A stretch of 64,000 nucleotides of DNA from Paenibacillus_V sp046244365 (GTDB lineage: Bacteria; Bacillota; Bacilli; Paenibacillales; NBRC-103111), in NCBI RefSeq assembly GCF_046244365.1, contig NZ_CP176395.1:5580001-5644000 (forward strand), written 5' to 3'. Position numbers and translations under genes: made by a program. The first letter of the stretch is position 1. Every line of letters begins with the position of its first letter. The notes beneath the pieces are model-generated. The model made no database searches and was not told the DNA's origin. It worked only from the letters and a program-made list of their open reading frames with translations. Below, in pieces: positions 45,560 through 54,399 of this stretch.

Positions 45560-46465
45560 TTATCGAAGCAGCCCGCTCCTCCTGAACCCGTGTACAACCG
45601 TATCGACTAGCGGCGTTCCGGAGAGCACGAGCTCGTAGGCGATGCCGCGTTCCCGGCAAAAACGTTTAAGCGCATGCGTATGCTGCTTTACGGTTTCGCG
45701 ATAGACATCAAGCACCTTGCGGGATATGGCAACTTCCTTAGCCGTGCCCGTTTCGCTGTCCAATAAGCGCAAATCCCCTGCAAGCATCGGATTCCATTCT
45801 TCCTCCGACAACACCTGCACCGCGACTACTTCTTGCTTGGCGGCGATAAGGGTTTTGAGCGTATCTTCCACCCCATCCTCGAACAAAAAGTCCGAAAAAA
45901 TCCACGTCATGCCAGGCTGCCTCGGCAGTACCGAAGGATGGGTCAGCGCTTTGCGCATATCGCCTTGGCGTTCCGGTTGCGCCTGCCGCAAATAATCGAA
46001 CAACCTGCTTGCCGCGCCTTTGCCCCGCAGCAGCGGCAGCCGCGACATAACGGATGCGCCGAATATGCTGACATCCGCGCTGTCGTACCCGCATAATGCG
46101 GCATAACCGACAGCCCCGGCCAATTGTCGCGCATGCCAAAATTTGTTAGAAACGTTTTCATTCGCGGTAAAAGCCATCGAAGCGGACGCATCGATCATTA
46201 GGTGCACCTGCATCTCCTGCTCGTCGGTAAACAGTTTAATGAACGGCTTTCCCGTCCGACCGTAGGCATGCCAATCCAAACGGCGTATGTCGTCTCCGGG
46301 AGCGTACAAACGGTAATCGGCAAACTCCAGCGAGCTTCCGAGCTCGCGCGACCGTCTTCGGCCTTGCATCGTTCCGCGTATGCGGCTTCTGCCCGCAATT
46401 GCGCATCTCTCCAGCTTGCGCAGTACATCTTCCGGTACGAGCGTCAGCACGGACGAGTCGCTCAT
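45560..46465 (-). CDS. DUF58 domain protein (MoxR-VWA partner)
   Basis: This cytoplasmic protein has 301 residues, the DUF58 hallmark GSSLEFADYRLYAPGDDIRRLDWHAYGRTGKPFIKLF (about 41-77) and a VWA-like core with HLMIDASASMAF (about 89-100). DUF58 proteins accompany MoxR ATPases almost universally. Its ATG overlaps the MoxR stop by 4 bases (ATGA). Confidence 0.95.
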   Translation of the reverse strand: MSDSSVLTLVPEDVLRKLERCAIAGRSRIRGTMQGRRRSRELGSSLEFADYRLYAPGDDIRRLDWHAYGRTGKPFIKLFTDEQEMQVHLMIDASASMAFTANENVSNKFWHARQLAGAVGYAALCGYDSADVSIFGASVMSRLPLLRGKGAASRLFDYLRQAQPERQGDMRKALTHPSVLPRQPGMTWIFSDFLFEDGVEDTLKTLIAAKQEVVAVQVLSEEEWNPMLAGDLRLLDSETGTAKEVAISRKVLDVYRETVKQHTHALKRFCRERGIAYELVLSGTPLVDTVVHGFRRSGLLR

Positions 46466-47451
46466 CGGCTTGCCCCCGACACGGCAATCACGTCGCGGAT
46501 AATATCATCGGTCGTAACGCCTGACGCTTGTCCTTCGAAATTAAGAAATATCCGGTGGCGAAGCGCCGGGAGCGCGACTTGCTCGATGTCATTGCGCGAA
46601 ACGTGAACCCGGCCCGAGAATAGCGCGCGCGTTTTGGCAACGGACACGATCGCTTGAATGCCGCGCGGACCCGAGCCGAAGCGGACGTACCGCCGAACGG
46701 TCTCCGTCGCTTCCGCCTCGTGGGGATGCGTCATAAGCAGCAGCTTGACCGCATAATCAAGCACGTCGTCCGCAACCAGCACCTCTTTGATGCCCTGCTG
46801 AATGTCCATCAGCCGGACGCCGTCCGCGGCTTTGTCCGCCGTCGGATGCGCCTGCGACGTCGTGCGCTGCACGATCGTTTTCAGCTCCTCGCGCGTCGGA
46901 TACGTCACATGAATTTTTAGCAAAAACCGATCCAGCTGAGCCTCCGGCAGCGGGTACGTACCTTCGTTCTCCAGCGGGTTTTGCGTAGCCAGCACGAAGA
47001 AAGGAGCCGGAAGCACATGCGTTTCCGAGCCGACCGTGACCGTTCTTTCCTGCATGGCCTCGAGCAGCGCGCTTTGCGTCTTAGGGGTCGCCCGGTTGAT
47101 TTCGTCCGCCAGCACCAAGTTACCGAACAGCGGACCGGCTTGAAATTGATAAGACGTCTCGCCGCGAACTCCGAATTGAATGATGTTCGTCCCGGTAATG
47201 TCCGTCGGCATAAGATCGGGCGTAAACTGGATTCGCGAAAAACGCAAATCGAGCGTGTCCGCGATCGTGCGGACAAGCATCGTTTTGCCAAGGCCGGGGA
47301 TGCCTTCGAGCAGGGCGTGTCCCCCCGTAAAGATGCACCAAAGCATCTGCTCCACCGCTTCCTGCTGCCCGACGATCACCCGGCCGATCTGCTCCTTCAC
47401 GGCGCGTATCGTTTCCGCCCATTCCGCGAGCTGTTCTTTTGTCTCGATCAT
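46462..47451 (-). CDS. MoxR-family AAA+ ATPase
   Basis: This 329-residue cytoplasmic chaperone-like ATPase has Walker A GIPGLGKT (50-57), VLADEINRATPKTQSALLEAMQE as Walker B and following helix, and the sensor ATQNPLENEGTYPLPEAQLDRF. MoxR ATPases remodel or insert cofactors into VWA-domain partners, encoded next in this operon. I chose ATG 47449-47451 with GGGGGG; the longer frame has no site. Confidence 0.97.
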   Translation of the reverse strand: MIETKEQLAEWAETIRAVKEQIGRVIVGQQEAVEQMLWCIFTGGHALLEGIPGLGKTMLVRTIADTLDLRFSRIQFTPDLMPTDITGTNIIQFGVRGETSYQFQAGPLFGNLVLADEINRATPKTQSALLEAMQERTVTVGSETHVLPAPFFVLATQNPLENEGTYPLPEAQLDRFLLKIHVTYPTREELKTIVQRTTSQAHPTADKAADGVRLMDIQQGIKEVLVADDVLDYAVKLLLMTHPHEAEATETVRRYVRFGSGPRGIQAIVSVAKTRALFSGRVHVSRNDIEQVALPALRHRIFLNFEGQASGVTTDDIIRDVIAVSGASR

Positions 47452-47897
47452 CCCGTTCCCCCCATCCCTTCTAGAAACCTGTTTCTTTCCCTCACGGAAT
47501 CGCATGTTACGATGCGTATTTACTAGCGGATTCGCTCATTACGAGCGGATGTCATATTCGGCAAGCCGGCTCGGCGCATGTTTCAATGGAATCGCCCGAA
47601 GTCATACGATCGCTAGACGACGTCAAAGGCTTCTAATTGCCCGTTTTATTGAAAATGTTGGGTTTAGACGACGGCAAAAGCTCTTATTCTGCTGGAATTC
47701 GGCTGAAACCACATGATCTCGACAGTTAGACGACGTCAGAGACTTCTAATTTCTCGTTTTTCGAAAAATACCGGATTTTAGACGACGGTAAAGGCTCTAA
47801 TTTTGCGAGGATTCGCACCCTACCTGTTATATTCGGCATTTGAGTTTTTCTCATCTGAGTTTTATTGTCAGGCGTGCTAAACGCTCCCATATCCATC
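47452..47897. other. 446-bp intergenic region inside the VWA locus
   Basis: It separates the DUF4175-like gene from the MoxR gene. The middle carries four copies of a dispersed repeat. The right half, near MoxR, should hold a promoter, but I could not assign hexamers. No open frame has a ribosome site. Confidence 0.6.
47613..47815 (+). repeat. Four copies of a dispersed repeat in a dimeric array
   Basis: Copies start at 47614, 47665, 47727 and 47779. Copies 1 and 3 read TAGACGACGTCAxAGxCTTC then TAATT; copies 2 and 4 read TAGACGACGGyAAArGCTC. The alternation gives a 113-base dimer repeated twice. Related inverted copies lie at 11384-11440. Confidence 0.85.
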
Positions 47898-49601
47898 CTA
47901 ACGATCCGGTTGTATTTCCGTAAAATAGGAACGAACCAGGTTTTGCACGCTTTGCGGCAGTTCCGACCGATCAAGCGAACGGGTCGCCTCAGTCGCATAC
48001 TCCGAATACACTTCCTCGTATGGACGCGACTCGCCTTCCTGAGCAGGCATCGGTACGCCCTGCTCCGTTTCGCCGCCTTGACCGTTAAGCGGGCCTCCGT
48101 CCAGCGTCGGCGTACCGCCGCCGGCCGACGTTCGCGGCGTGCTTACAAGGCTGCGAGAGCCGCTTCCCGCTCCCGCGCCGCTGCCGCCCGCTCCTGCGCC
48201 GCTGCCGCCCGCTCCTGCGCCGCTGCCGCTCGCTCCCGCGCCGCTGCCGCCCGCTCCTGCGCCGCTGCCGCCCGCTCCCGCGCCGCTGCCGCCCGCTCCC
48301 GCGCCGCTGCCGCCCGCTCCTGCGCCGCTGCCGCCCGCTCCTGCGCCGCTGCCGCCCGCTCCAGCGCCGCTGCCGCTCGCTCCTGCGCCGCTGCCGCCCG
48401 CCGCCGCAGTCGCAGCAGCGGCGCCGCTCGCCCAAGCGGGCGGCGGCGCTGCGCCTTGCGCGGCAAGCTGCTGCGCCATCGGCAGCCCGGCTTGCGCGAG
48501 CGCGGCTGCCGCTTGCTGCGCGGCACCCGCCAGCGCTTCGCTCTGCTGCCGGGCGCTCATCGCTGCGGCAGCCGCTTCCGCAAGCCGCCGCTGCGTGTCG
48601 GCGCTGAGCAAGCCGGCTTTAAGCTCGCCGGCCGCCTTTTCGAGCGCCTCACGCAGCTTAGCCGCGGCCTCCGCATCGGCTGCCGGTGCGGCTTGCGCCA
48701 GCTTCGCCAGCTGGGCGGCAAGCGCTTCCCGCCGTGCCGCATTCATACCGGCAAGCTCCTGGTTCATGGCGGCAATCGCGCCTGCCAGATCGCTTTCCCG
48801 GCGTTCCTGAAGCGCCTTGCCGAGACCGCCTAAACCGTCTGTTTTTTGCAGCTCTTTAGCGAGCTGCTCGGCTTTGACCGATTCCTTTTGCTGACGCTCC
48901 GCAACCTGCTGCAGCTTTTCAATCGTTTTCGCCATGTCGGAAAGCGCGGCTTCGGCCGAATTGCTTGCACCAAGCTTTCTCTCCAGCTCCTGCAGCGCCT
49001 CTTCCAACGATTTGGACGCGGCGCCTAGCTCGTTCGGCTTTCGTATCGCCTCAAGCATCGCTTCCGCCTGCTTTTCCTGCTGAGCGACCCATTTAAGCTG
49101 TTCCTGCTTTTGGCCGACAACCTCGTCCATTTGATTCGGCAGCAAAAGTAGGATTAGAAGCGCAATCGCAAAGCCGCCGCTTGCCCAAACGGAACGCCTA
49201 TCCCAACCGAAGCGAATCCGCTCCGTCATATGCTTCAGAAAGTACCGGCCGTATTGAAGCGCATCCTCTCTCTGAAGGACCGCCACCGGCGACGAATCCT
49301 TGGCAAACGAAAGCGCCGTCCCGATCCTTTCGTCGAGTCCTCCGCCATCCATCACGCGGGCGGCATCCCGTACGTTCGGCTTGCGATACAGGCCGTAAGC
49401 CGTGAGAGCCGCAATGCCGGACGCAGGCCATACGAAAGCAAGGTAACGATAAAAAGCAATAGGGACAAACAAGCCAACTGCCGCCCACAAACAAGCTAGA
49501 GCGAAACCGACTGCCAGTCCGTACCCCAGCAATCTGACGATTCGCTGGAGCCATATTCGATTTCGGACCTGCTTTACGATTTCATCCAGTTGTTCGTTCA
49601 T
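47898..49601 (-). CDS. DUF4175-like membrane protein with Gly-Ser-Ala repeats
   Basis: This 567-residue protein has two membrane segments near the start and one at about 140-160. Between them lies VRDAARVMDGGGLDERIGTAL, a pattern seen in DUF4175-type proteins of VWA loci. A long coiled coil rich in Ala/Gln/Glu follows (about 165-390), then about ten GSGAGAG units, then a C-terminal motif SLDRSELPQSVQNLVRSYFTEI. I chose ATG 49599-49601 after GGGGG at 9 bases. It probably acts in the envelope as a structural or scaffold component of the locus. Family name by pattern only. Confidence 0.8.
   Translation of the reverse strand: MNEQLDEIVKQVRNRIWLQRIVRLLGYGLAVGFALACLWAAVGLFVPIAFYRYLAFVWPASGIAALTAYGLYRKPNVRDAARVMDGGGLDERIGTALSFAKDSSPVAVLQREDALQYGRYFLKHMTERIRFGWDRRSVWASGGFAIALLILLLLPNQMDEVVGQKQEQLKWVAQQEKQAEAMLEAIRKPNELGAASKSLEEALQELERKLGASNSAEAALSDMAKTIEKLQQVAERQQKESVKAEQLAKELQKTDGLGGLGKALQERRESDLAGAIAAMNQELAGMNAARREALAAQLAKLAQAAPAADAEAAAKLREALEKAAGELKAGLLSADTQRRLAEAAAAAMSARQQSEALAGAAQQAAAALAQAGLPMAQQLAAQGAAPPPAWASGAAAATAAAGGSGAGASGSGAGAGGSGAGAGGSGAGAGGSGAGAGGSGAGAGGSGAGAGGSGAGASGSGAGAGGSGAGAGGSGAGAGSGSRSLVSTPRTSAGGGTPTLDGGPLNGQGGETEQGVPMPAQEGESRPYEEVYSEYATEATRSLDRSELPQSVQNLVRSYFTEIQPDR
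48180..48400 (-). repeat. 21-bp coding minisatellite
   Basis: Ten units of 21 bases, each coding GSGAGA plus G or S on the minus strand, with only a few synonymous or S/G changes. Likely variable in copy number by slippage. Confidence 0.92.
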
Positions 49602-49727
49602 CGCTGTATCCCCCTGCCTATTTCCCAAAAATGGAGTTCATTCTTTTTTGTGCCATGCAATAGCATGGAATCGCCGGCTGCCCGTCTAACGATTATTCCG
49701 CATTAAGGCAGCAGCCGTCCCGCGGCT

Positions 49728-49937
49728 TTATTTCCGGTCGTGAAACTCTCTTTCATGCTCTTCCTTAGCATTCGCGCCGTACTGCCGGCCCCGCAGGCTA
49801 AGGGCCGTAATCGAACCTAAAATCCAGGCAACCGATGCAAAGAGCAAAAACTCGCGATCGCCCAGTTGGCTCATCAGACAGATGATAAAAAGAATGAAAA
49901 ACAGTCCCATTGCGACCTCTAATACCCGCCGCAGCAA
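49728..49937 (-). CDS. Small membrane protein of the ABC-VWA locus, start uncertain
   Basis: At least 69 residues, with two membrane segments (VAMGLFFILFIICLMSQL and FLLFASVAWILGSITALSL) and a charged tail. The frame stays open and hydrophobic upstream of 49937 (GIVALIVLFVVPVLL), reaching a GGGAGGGGAAGG site at 49993-49982. The only codons well spaced from it are CTG (49977-49979) or ATT (49971-49973), so a non-standard start is likely. It sits 25 bases after the permease gene. Family unknown. Confidence 0.6.
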   Translation of the reverse strand: MLRRVLEVAMGLFFILFIICLMSQLGDREFLLFASVAWILGSITALSLRGRQYGANAKEEHEREFHDRK

Positions 49938-49998
49938 TACCGGAACGACAAATAGAACGATTAACGCAACAATCCCCAGAACCTTCCCCTCCCGAACT

Positions 49999-50826
49999 CT
50001 ATCTCCGCTTCATGCGCGGACGAAGGAACACAATGCTTAGCCAGAGTGCGGCCGCCGTTATGACGGCGTACACGGGAACGAAAATGTGCCAAAGCTGCAA
50101 ATGCGTTTGCCGGTTAAACACGTCGTACGAAAAGTCCGGATTGAAAACGCTGATCAGCGCTCCCATCGGGTTCAAGCCAAGCAGCATGCCGGGTACCATA
50201 CTGGATCCCCGGAAGAACGTTTGCGACAAGAAAATCGCCGCTAGCCCCGTAAATCCGTAAATAAATACCGCGAAGCCGTAGGTGACGATAACCGCCACCA
50301 TCGTTTTCTTGAACACCGTCGAGACGAACACCCCGACCGAGCCGAGCACCAGCATAACGAATACATAGAACAGGAACACCGCAACGAGCTGCACCGGCGA
50401 TACGCCCCCGTACAGGAACACGACGCTGTATAGCGGCAGAGTAGCAATCATCACGACCAGCATAAAGCTTAGAGACGAAAACAGCTTGCTCAAAATGATC
50501 GTCGTGGAGCTTTGCTGGGTCGTGAGCAAAATATTAAGCGTCTGCTTCTCCCGTTCGCCGCTTATGACGCCTGCCGTCAAGCCCGGAACCATAAACGTGA
50601 TGAGCACCATCTGCGCCCCGCTAAGGAAATAAAACAGCTCTTGGCTTCGCTGCGGATTAAATACGCCGGTGTTGCCGCCGAACATCGACATATACATATA
50701 GCCGAAGGCAAGCAAAGTCATCGCAATCAAATAGATCAGCACCGCCAGCGACGATCGGACCGTCCGCATCCGGAGGCGAAATTCTTTTTCCAGCACGGGA
50801 TTGATCAGCTTAAGTCTCCCATTCAT
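49999..50826 (-). CDS. ABC-2 type permease of the VWA locus
   Basis: This 275-residue membrane protein has six predicted segments, with the ABC-2 family motif GLTAGVISGEREKQTLNILLTTQ (about 80-102). ABC-2 permeases export lipids, polysaccharides or drugs, or act as GldF-like partners. Its ATG overlaps the ATPase stop by 4 bases. Confidence 0.93.
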   Translation of the reverse strand: MNGRLKLINPVLEKEFRLRMRTVRSSLAVLIYLIAMTLLAFGYMYMSMFGGNTGVFNPQRSQELFYFLSGAQMVLITFMVPGLTAGVISGEREKQTLNILLTTQQSSTTIILSKLFSSLSFMLVVMIATLPLYSVVFLYGGVSPVQLVAVFLFYVFVMLVLGSVGVFVSTVFKKTMVAVIVTYGFAVFIYGFTGLAAIFLSQTFFRGSSMVPGMLLGLNPMGALISVFNPDFSYDVFNRQTHLQLWHIFVPVYAVITAAALWLSIVFLRPRMKRR

Positions 50827-51752
50827 GGCGCGCCCGCCCCCTTCGTAATTTCCAAGAAAACGTCCTCCAGATCGGTCTGCGCCTCGCTGAACGTAACCAC
50901 CTTATAGCCCTTCGCGATCAGCTGCAGCAGCAGCGCCGATTGCTCCTCGTCGTCGCCGCCGAAATGAAGGTGAATCCCTTGCTCGTCATGCTGAACGTAC
51001 GAAACGTGCATAGCGTCCTTCAGCTCGCCCGCCGCCTCCGCTTCCCGCTCCAGCATCCGGATCGTCAACACGCGGCTTGCCCGCATCTGCCGCTGAATGT
51101 CGGAAACCTTCCCTTTGGCGATCAGCTGGCCTCGTTCGATAACGCCGATTTCATCGACCATTTCCGCAAGCTCAGGCAAGATGTGCGACGAAATGATGAT
51201 CGTCTTGCCCATGCTTTTCAGCTCTTTCAAAATCTCCCGCATTTCGATACGGGCCCTCGGGTCCATCCCTGAAGCAGGCTCGTCCAAAATGAGCAGCTGC
51301 GGATCATGAACGAGGCATCTTGCCAAACAAAGCCGCTGCTTCATCCCGCGGGAAAGTGCGTCTACATAAAAATCGGCTTTATCGGTCAGATTGACGAGCT
51401 CGAGCAGCTGCGGAATCATCTTTTGCCGTTCCGCCCGAGGGATGCCGTAGCTGGCTCCATAGAAATCGAGGTACTCCGTCGTCTTGAAATTATCGTAAAC
51501 GCCGAAAAAATCCGGCATATACCCGATCAATCTTCTGACGTCCTTCGGATGCTCCGTTACTTCGTAGCCGCCTACTTTGGCCGTTCCGGACGTCGGGGCA
51601 AGCAGAGTAGCCAAAATCATCATCGTCGTCGATTTCCCCGCCCCGTTCGGTCCGACAAAGCCGAAGACCGTCCCCGCTTCGATCGTCATCGTCAAAGAAC
51701 TGAGCGCCGTAAAGCTGCCGTATGTCTTCGTCAAATCCCGTATTTCGATCAT
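50823..51752 (-). CDS. ABC transporter ATP-binding protein of the VWA locus
   Basis: This 309-residue ATPase has Walker A GPNGAGKST (about 34-42), the signature LSRGMKQR (about 134-141), Walker B LLILDEPASGMD and an H-loop in SSHILPEL, with an 80-residue C-terminal extension. It matches GldA-type/ABC-2 exporter ATPases. Its ATG overlaps the preceding gene by 4 bases. Confidence 0.95.
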   Translation of the reverse strand: MIEIRDLTKTYGSFTALSSLTMTIEAGTVFGFVGPNGAGKSTTMMILATLLAPTSGTAKVGGYEVTEHPKDVRRLIGYMPDFFGVYDNFKTTEYLDFYGASYGIPRAERQKMIPQLLELVNLTDKADFYVDALSRGMKQRLCLARCLVHDPQLLILDEPASGMDPRARIEMREILKELKSMGKTIIISSHILPELAEMVDEIGVIERGQLIAKGKVSDIQRQMRASRVLTIRMLEREAEAAGELKDAMHVSYVQHDEQGIHLHFGGDDEEQSALLLQLIAKGYKVVTFSEAQTDLEDVFLEITKGAGAP

Positions 51753-54136
51753 GGCTTCACCGTTCCTTCCACGGCAAACTCAGGGTACCGCATTTGCACT
51801 TCTCTTTGCTTCAAGTTGATTTTCAATTTGATCGACTGTCCGCCTTCCACAAATTCCGCCAGAGCGCCTTCCTGCGTCAGCTTGGCATAATCGAACGACT
51901 CCCAAGTCTGCTTCGCGGCGTTCCATATTTCATAGGTTATTTGTCCGCCCTTGTCGAGGTTATTCAGCTTGCTCATTTTGCCGAACGCAGCCCCAGGGAT
52001 TCCGGGAAGCTTATACTCCAATACGATTTCCCCCATACCTGCCGTTACGTTCCCGTAAGGATCGTTCGTCTGCGAGGCCGTCGAGGATACGACCTGCGGC
52101 TTCAAATTGCTGCCCGGTACGAAAACGGACGAGCCGGAAACCAGCTCGACGTCGATGGACTGAGCCCACAATGTCAGTTCGTCGGTTTGCACCGCTTTGC
52201 CTTCTACCGTATACAGGTTGCCGTCGCTCTTCTCGCTCCAGCCGATAACGAATGCGGATAAATCCCGATCCTGCATTTTCTGCACGTATGTCGACAGCAG
52301 AGCCCGCTTCTGACGATTGTCGTCGCGTGGGCCGCCTTGGTAGGGCAGCAAAACGTTAGCCAGGTCGTACAGATTGCTCGATACGAAAGCCGTGCCGGAG
52401 GTTGTGGGCGATTGCGCAATCGCCGTTTCGCCGGCTTTCAAGTCCTTCAGCGCATAAATCTGTCCCCCGGCATATAGGCTGACGCCCGTAAGATCGGTAT
52501 TCGTCCGGTTCGTTACCGTCCCGTCGATTCCGGACGCCGTTACTTTTACCTTCGTTTCCAGCATGCCGAACGGCTCGGGCTTATCGAACTCGATCGAAGC
52601 CTTACGGATCGACCAATACGAAACGTCGCTGAAAGTCACGTTCGTGCTTCCCGGCGCCTTCGTTACGAACATATCCGTCGTTCCGCGCAGCCCATTGCCT
52701 CCGCTGCTGCGGTAATTGATGTCGATCATAGGGGTTACATAACTTGAGACCGGTATGTCAAGCCGAAATTCGCCGCCTCGCGGAACGAATACCGAACTGA
52801 AAGAGGTCTTCGCCCCCTCTCCGCTTCCGTCAAGCGTAACTGTCGAAAACGCCTGCGACATCGTCGAGCTGCGGCCTGACGCACCGACGACATAAATGCC
52901 CGCCGTAAAAACGACCGCCGCCAGCGGAATCGTCAGCCAAGCCCATTCCCGCTTGTCCATTTTGCGCAGAACGGCATACATCAAAGGTCCTACTACGATT
53001 GCATACAAAATAATGACAAGCAGCAAAATGCCGAAGGACGGGAGCTTGAACGCTTTGAAATTCTCTAGTTCGTTATTGATTTCCCAAAACCAGTTGTTAT
53101 TAAATTTGTTCATGCCGGAAGACTTCATATAGCCGGATAAGATCGTTTCCCATACCGCCGTATTGCCGTTCCACGAAGCGAGAGGGTTCAGCGCAAGGTC
53201 GTAGGCTGCATACCATACCTGCCCGGCACCTAACGATTTGGATGCAAAAAGGGGAAGCAGCCCTTCCGAAATGACGGCGCGGCCGCCTTTCAGCTCCGCT
53301 CTCGAAACGGTGAACGGCTCCGCAAGCGTCAGTTCTTTTCCTGCCGCCTTGGACAGCGCGTTCAGCTCTTTGACACTCTCCGTCCCGCTGTAAGCGACCG
53401 GTGAAATCGAGCCGAACGGCGCGGCCGTCTTGGGATAGCCGGCACCGCCCGCAAGCACGAGCATGCCGCCTCTTTTTACCCAGCCTTCGATTGCCTTCAC
53501 CTGATCTTCTTTCAACTGATCGGACGCCGCATCGTTGAATACGAGCATATCCATGGAATCGAGGAGCATGGATTCCGCCGGGATATTTTCCATTTTTAGC
53601 GGAACCGTCTTCACTTGATAGCCTTTTTGATTTAATAAACCGAGGAAGCTCATCGTATCGGGATCGCGTGCTATGACGCCGACCTGAACCGTGCCGAACG
53701 GCAGCGGAGCGGTTTCTATGTAAGCCGAACCGCCGGCGAAGCCGACCGGTTTGCCGTCCGCCGCTTTCCCTTTATAAAAAACGACTTTATTGTTGTTTTT
53801 ATTGAAGTTCATTCCCGGCAACGCCATCGTGACCGTTTTGGTCGTTTGTTTCGGCATATCGACCGGAACCGAATAGGTAACGTCCTTGCCGCCCGACATC
53901 GACGGAAACGTAACGGCCAGCTCGCCGCTTACGTCGCTTCCTTGATTCGTAATCGTAAACTGAACCGGAAACCACTTATCCCCCTTCGCCTGGCCGTTCA
54001 CGGCCGGGTCGATCTGCAGGCTTAGCTTGTCTTCTTCCGCGCTTGCCGGCAAGGCAAACGAAAATCCGCCCGCCGCAATGAGCAGACAGACGGCGATACA
54101 AAAAAGCCAAGCTCTCCGAACATTCGTTCGAACCAC
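51749..54136 (-). CDS. Large exported GATase-like membrane protein heading the VWA locus
   Basis: This 795-residue protein has a signal peptide (about 1-33, ending PASAEE), a beta-rich domain (LSLQIDPAVNGQAKGDKWFPVQF), and a GATase-like fold with MDMLVFNDAASDQL and GGMLVLAGGAGYPK (about 175-230). Two membrane segments near 360-415 (FGILLLVIILYAIVVGPLMYAVL) divide it; the C-terminal half is outside and beta-rich. It starts at GTG (54134-54136) after GAGAGGAG. It resembles GldG-type partners of ABC transporters only in layout. Function unknown. Confidence 0.85.
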   Translation of the reverse strand: MVRTNVRRAWLFCIAVCLLIAAGGFSFALPASAEEDKLSLQIDPAVNGQAKGDKWFPVQFTITNQGSDVSGELAVTFPSMSGGKDVTYSVPVDMPKQTTKTVTMALPGMNFNKNNNKVVFYKGKAADGKPVGFAGGSAYIETAPLPFGTVQVGVIARDPDTMSFLGLLNQKGYQVKTVPLKMENIPAESMLLDSMDMLVFNDAASDQLKEDQVKAIEGWVKRGGMLVLAGGAGYPKTAAPFGSISPVAYSGTESVKELNALSKAAGKELTLAEPFTVSRAELKGGRAVISEGLLPLFASKSLGAGQVWYAAYDLALNPLASWNGNTAVWETILSGYMKSSGMNKFNNNWFWEINNELENFKAFKLPSFGILLLVIILYAIVVGPLMYAVLRKMDKREWAWLTIPLAAVVFTAGIYVVGASGRSSTMSQAFSTVTLDGSGEGAKTSFSSVFVPRGGEFRLDIPVSSYVTPMIDINYRSSGGNGLRGTTDMFVTKAPGSTNVTFSDVSYWSIRKASIEFDKPEPFGMLETKVKVTASGIDGTVTNRTNTDLTGVSLYAGGQIYALKDLKAGETAIAQSPTTSGTAFVSSNLYDLANVLLPYQGGPRDDNRQKRALLSTYVQKMQDRDLSAFVIGWSEKSDGNLYTVEGKAVQTDELTLWAQSIDVELVSGSSVFVPGSNLKPQVVSSTASQTNDPYGNVTAGMGEIVLEYKLPGIPGAAFGKMSKLNNLDKGGQITYEIWNAAKQTWESFDYAKLTQEGALAEFVEGGQSIKLKINLKQREVQMRYPEFAVEGTVKP

Positions 54137-54290
54137 AATTCATACTCCTCTCAGTCGGTTGAAATAGGCAAAAAATACCTTCAATGACATAGACGAGCAA
54201 AAGGAAAAAAAGTTGCTTTTCGCGCGAAATTCGCGAAATCCCCGCAGTTTAGCGAAATAGGCGTACCCTTCGAAACGTTCCGGCAATAAT

Positions 54291-54338
54291 AAAAAAACCT
54301 GCGAAACCGCTAGGAAAGCGAATCGAAGGTTTTTTTTG
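54291..54338. terminator. Terminator after the TerC gene
   Basis: AACCT (54296-54300) pairs with AGGTT (54327-54331), with inner CGCT/AGCG, and A/T-runs on both sides. It ends TerC transcription on the minus strand. Confidence 0.75.
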
Positions 54339-54399
54339 GCAACATAATCTCGCATCTTGCGGATGATCTTCTATCTATCCGGTATGCCCGAGGGTTGGC

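Noticed and set aside
47452..47897. Possible mobile element or small RNA in the gap
   Set aside because: No terminal inverted repeats, transposase or clear promoter-terminator pair was visible; only the repeat copies can be supported.
48139..48810. Long plus-strand frame rich in Pro-Ala repeats opposite the DUF4175-like gene
   Set aside because: It is the antisense of the 21-bp GC-rich repeat and lacks a ribosome site; high GC keeps all frames open.
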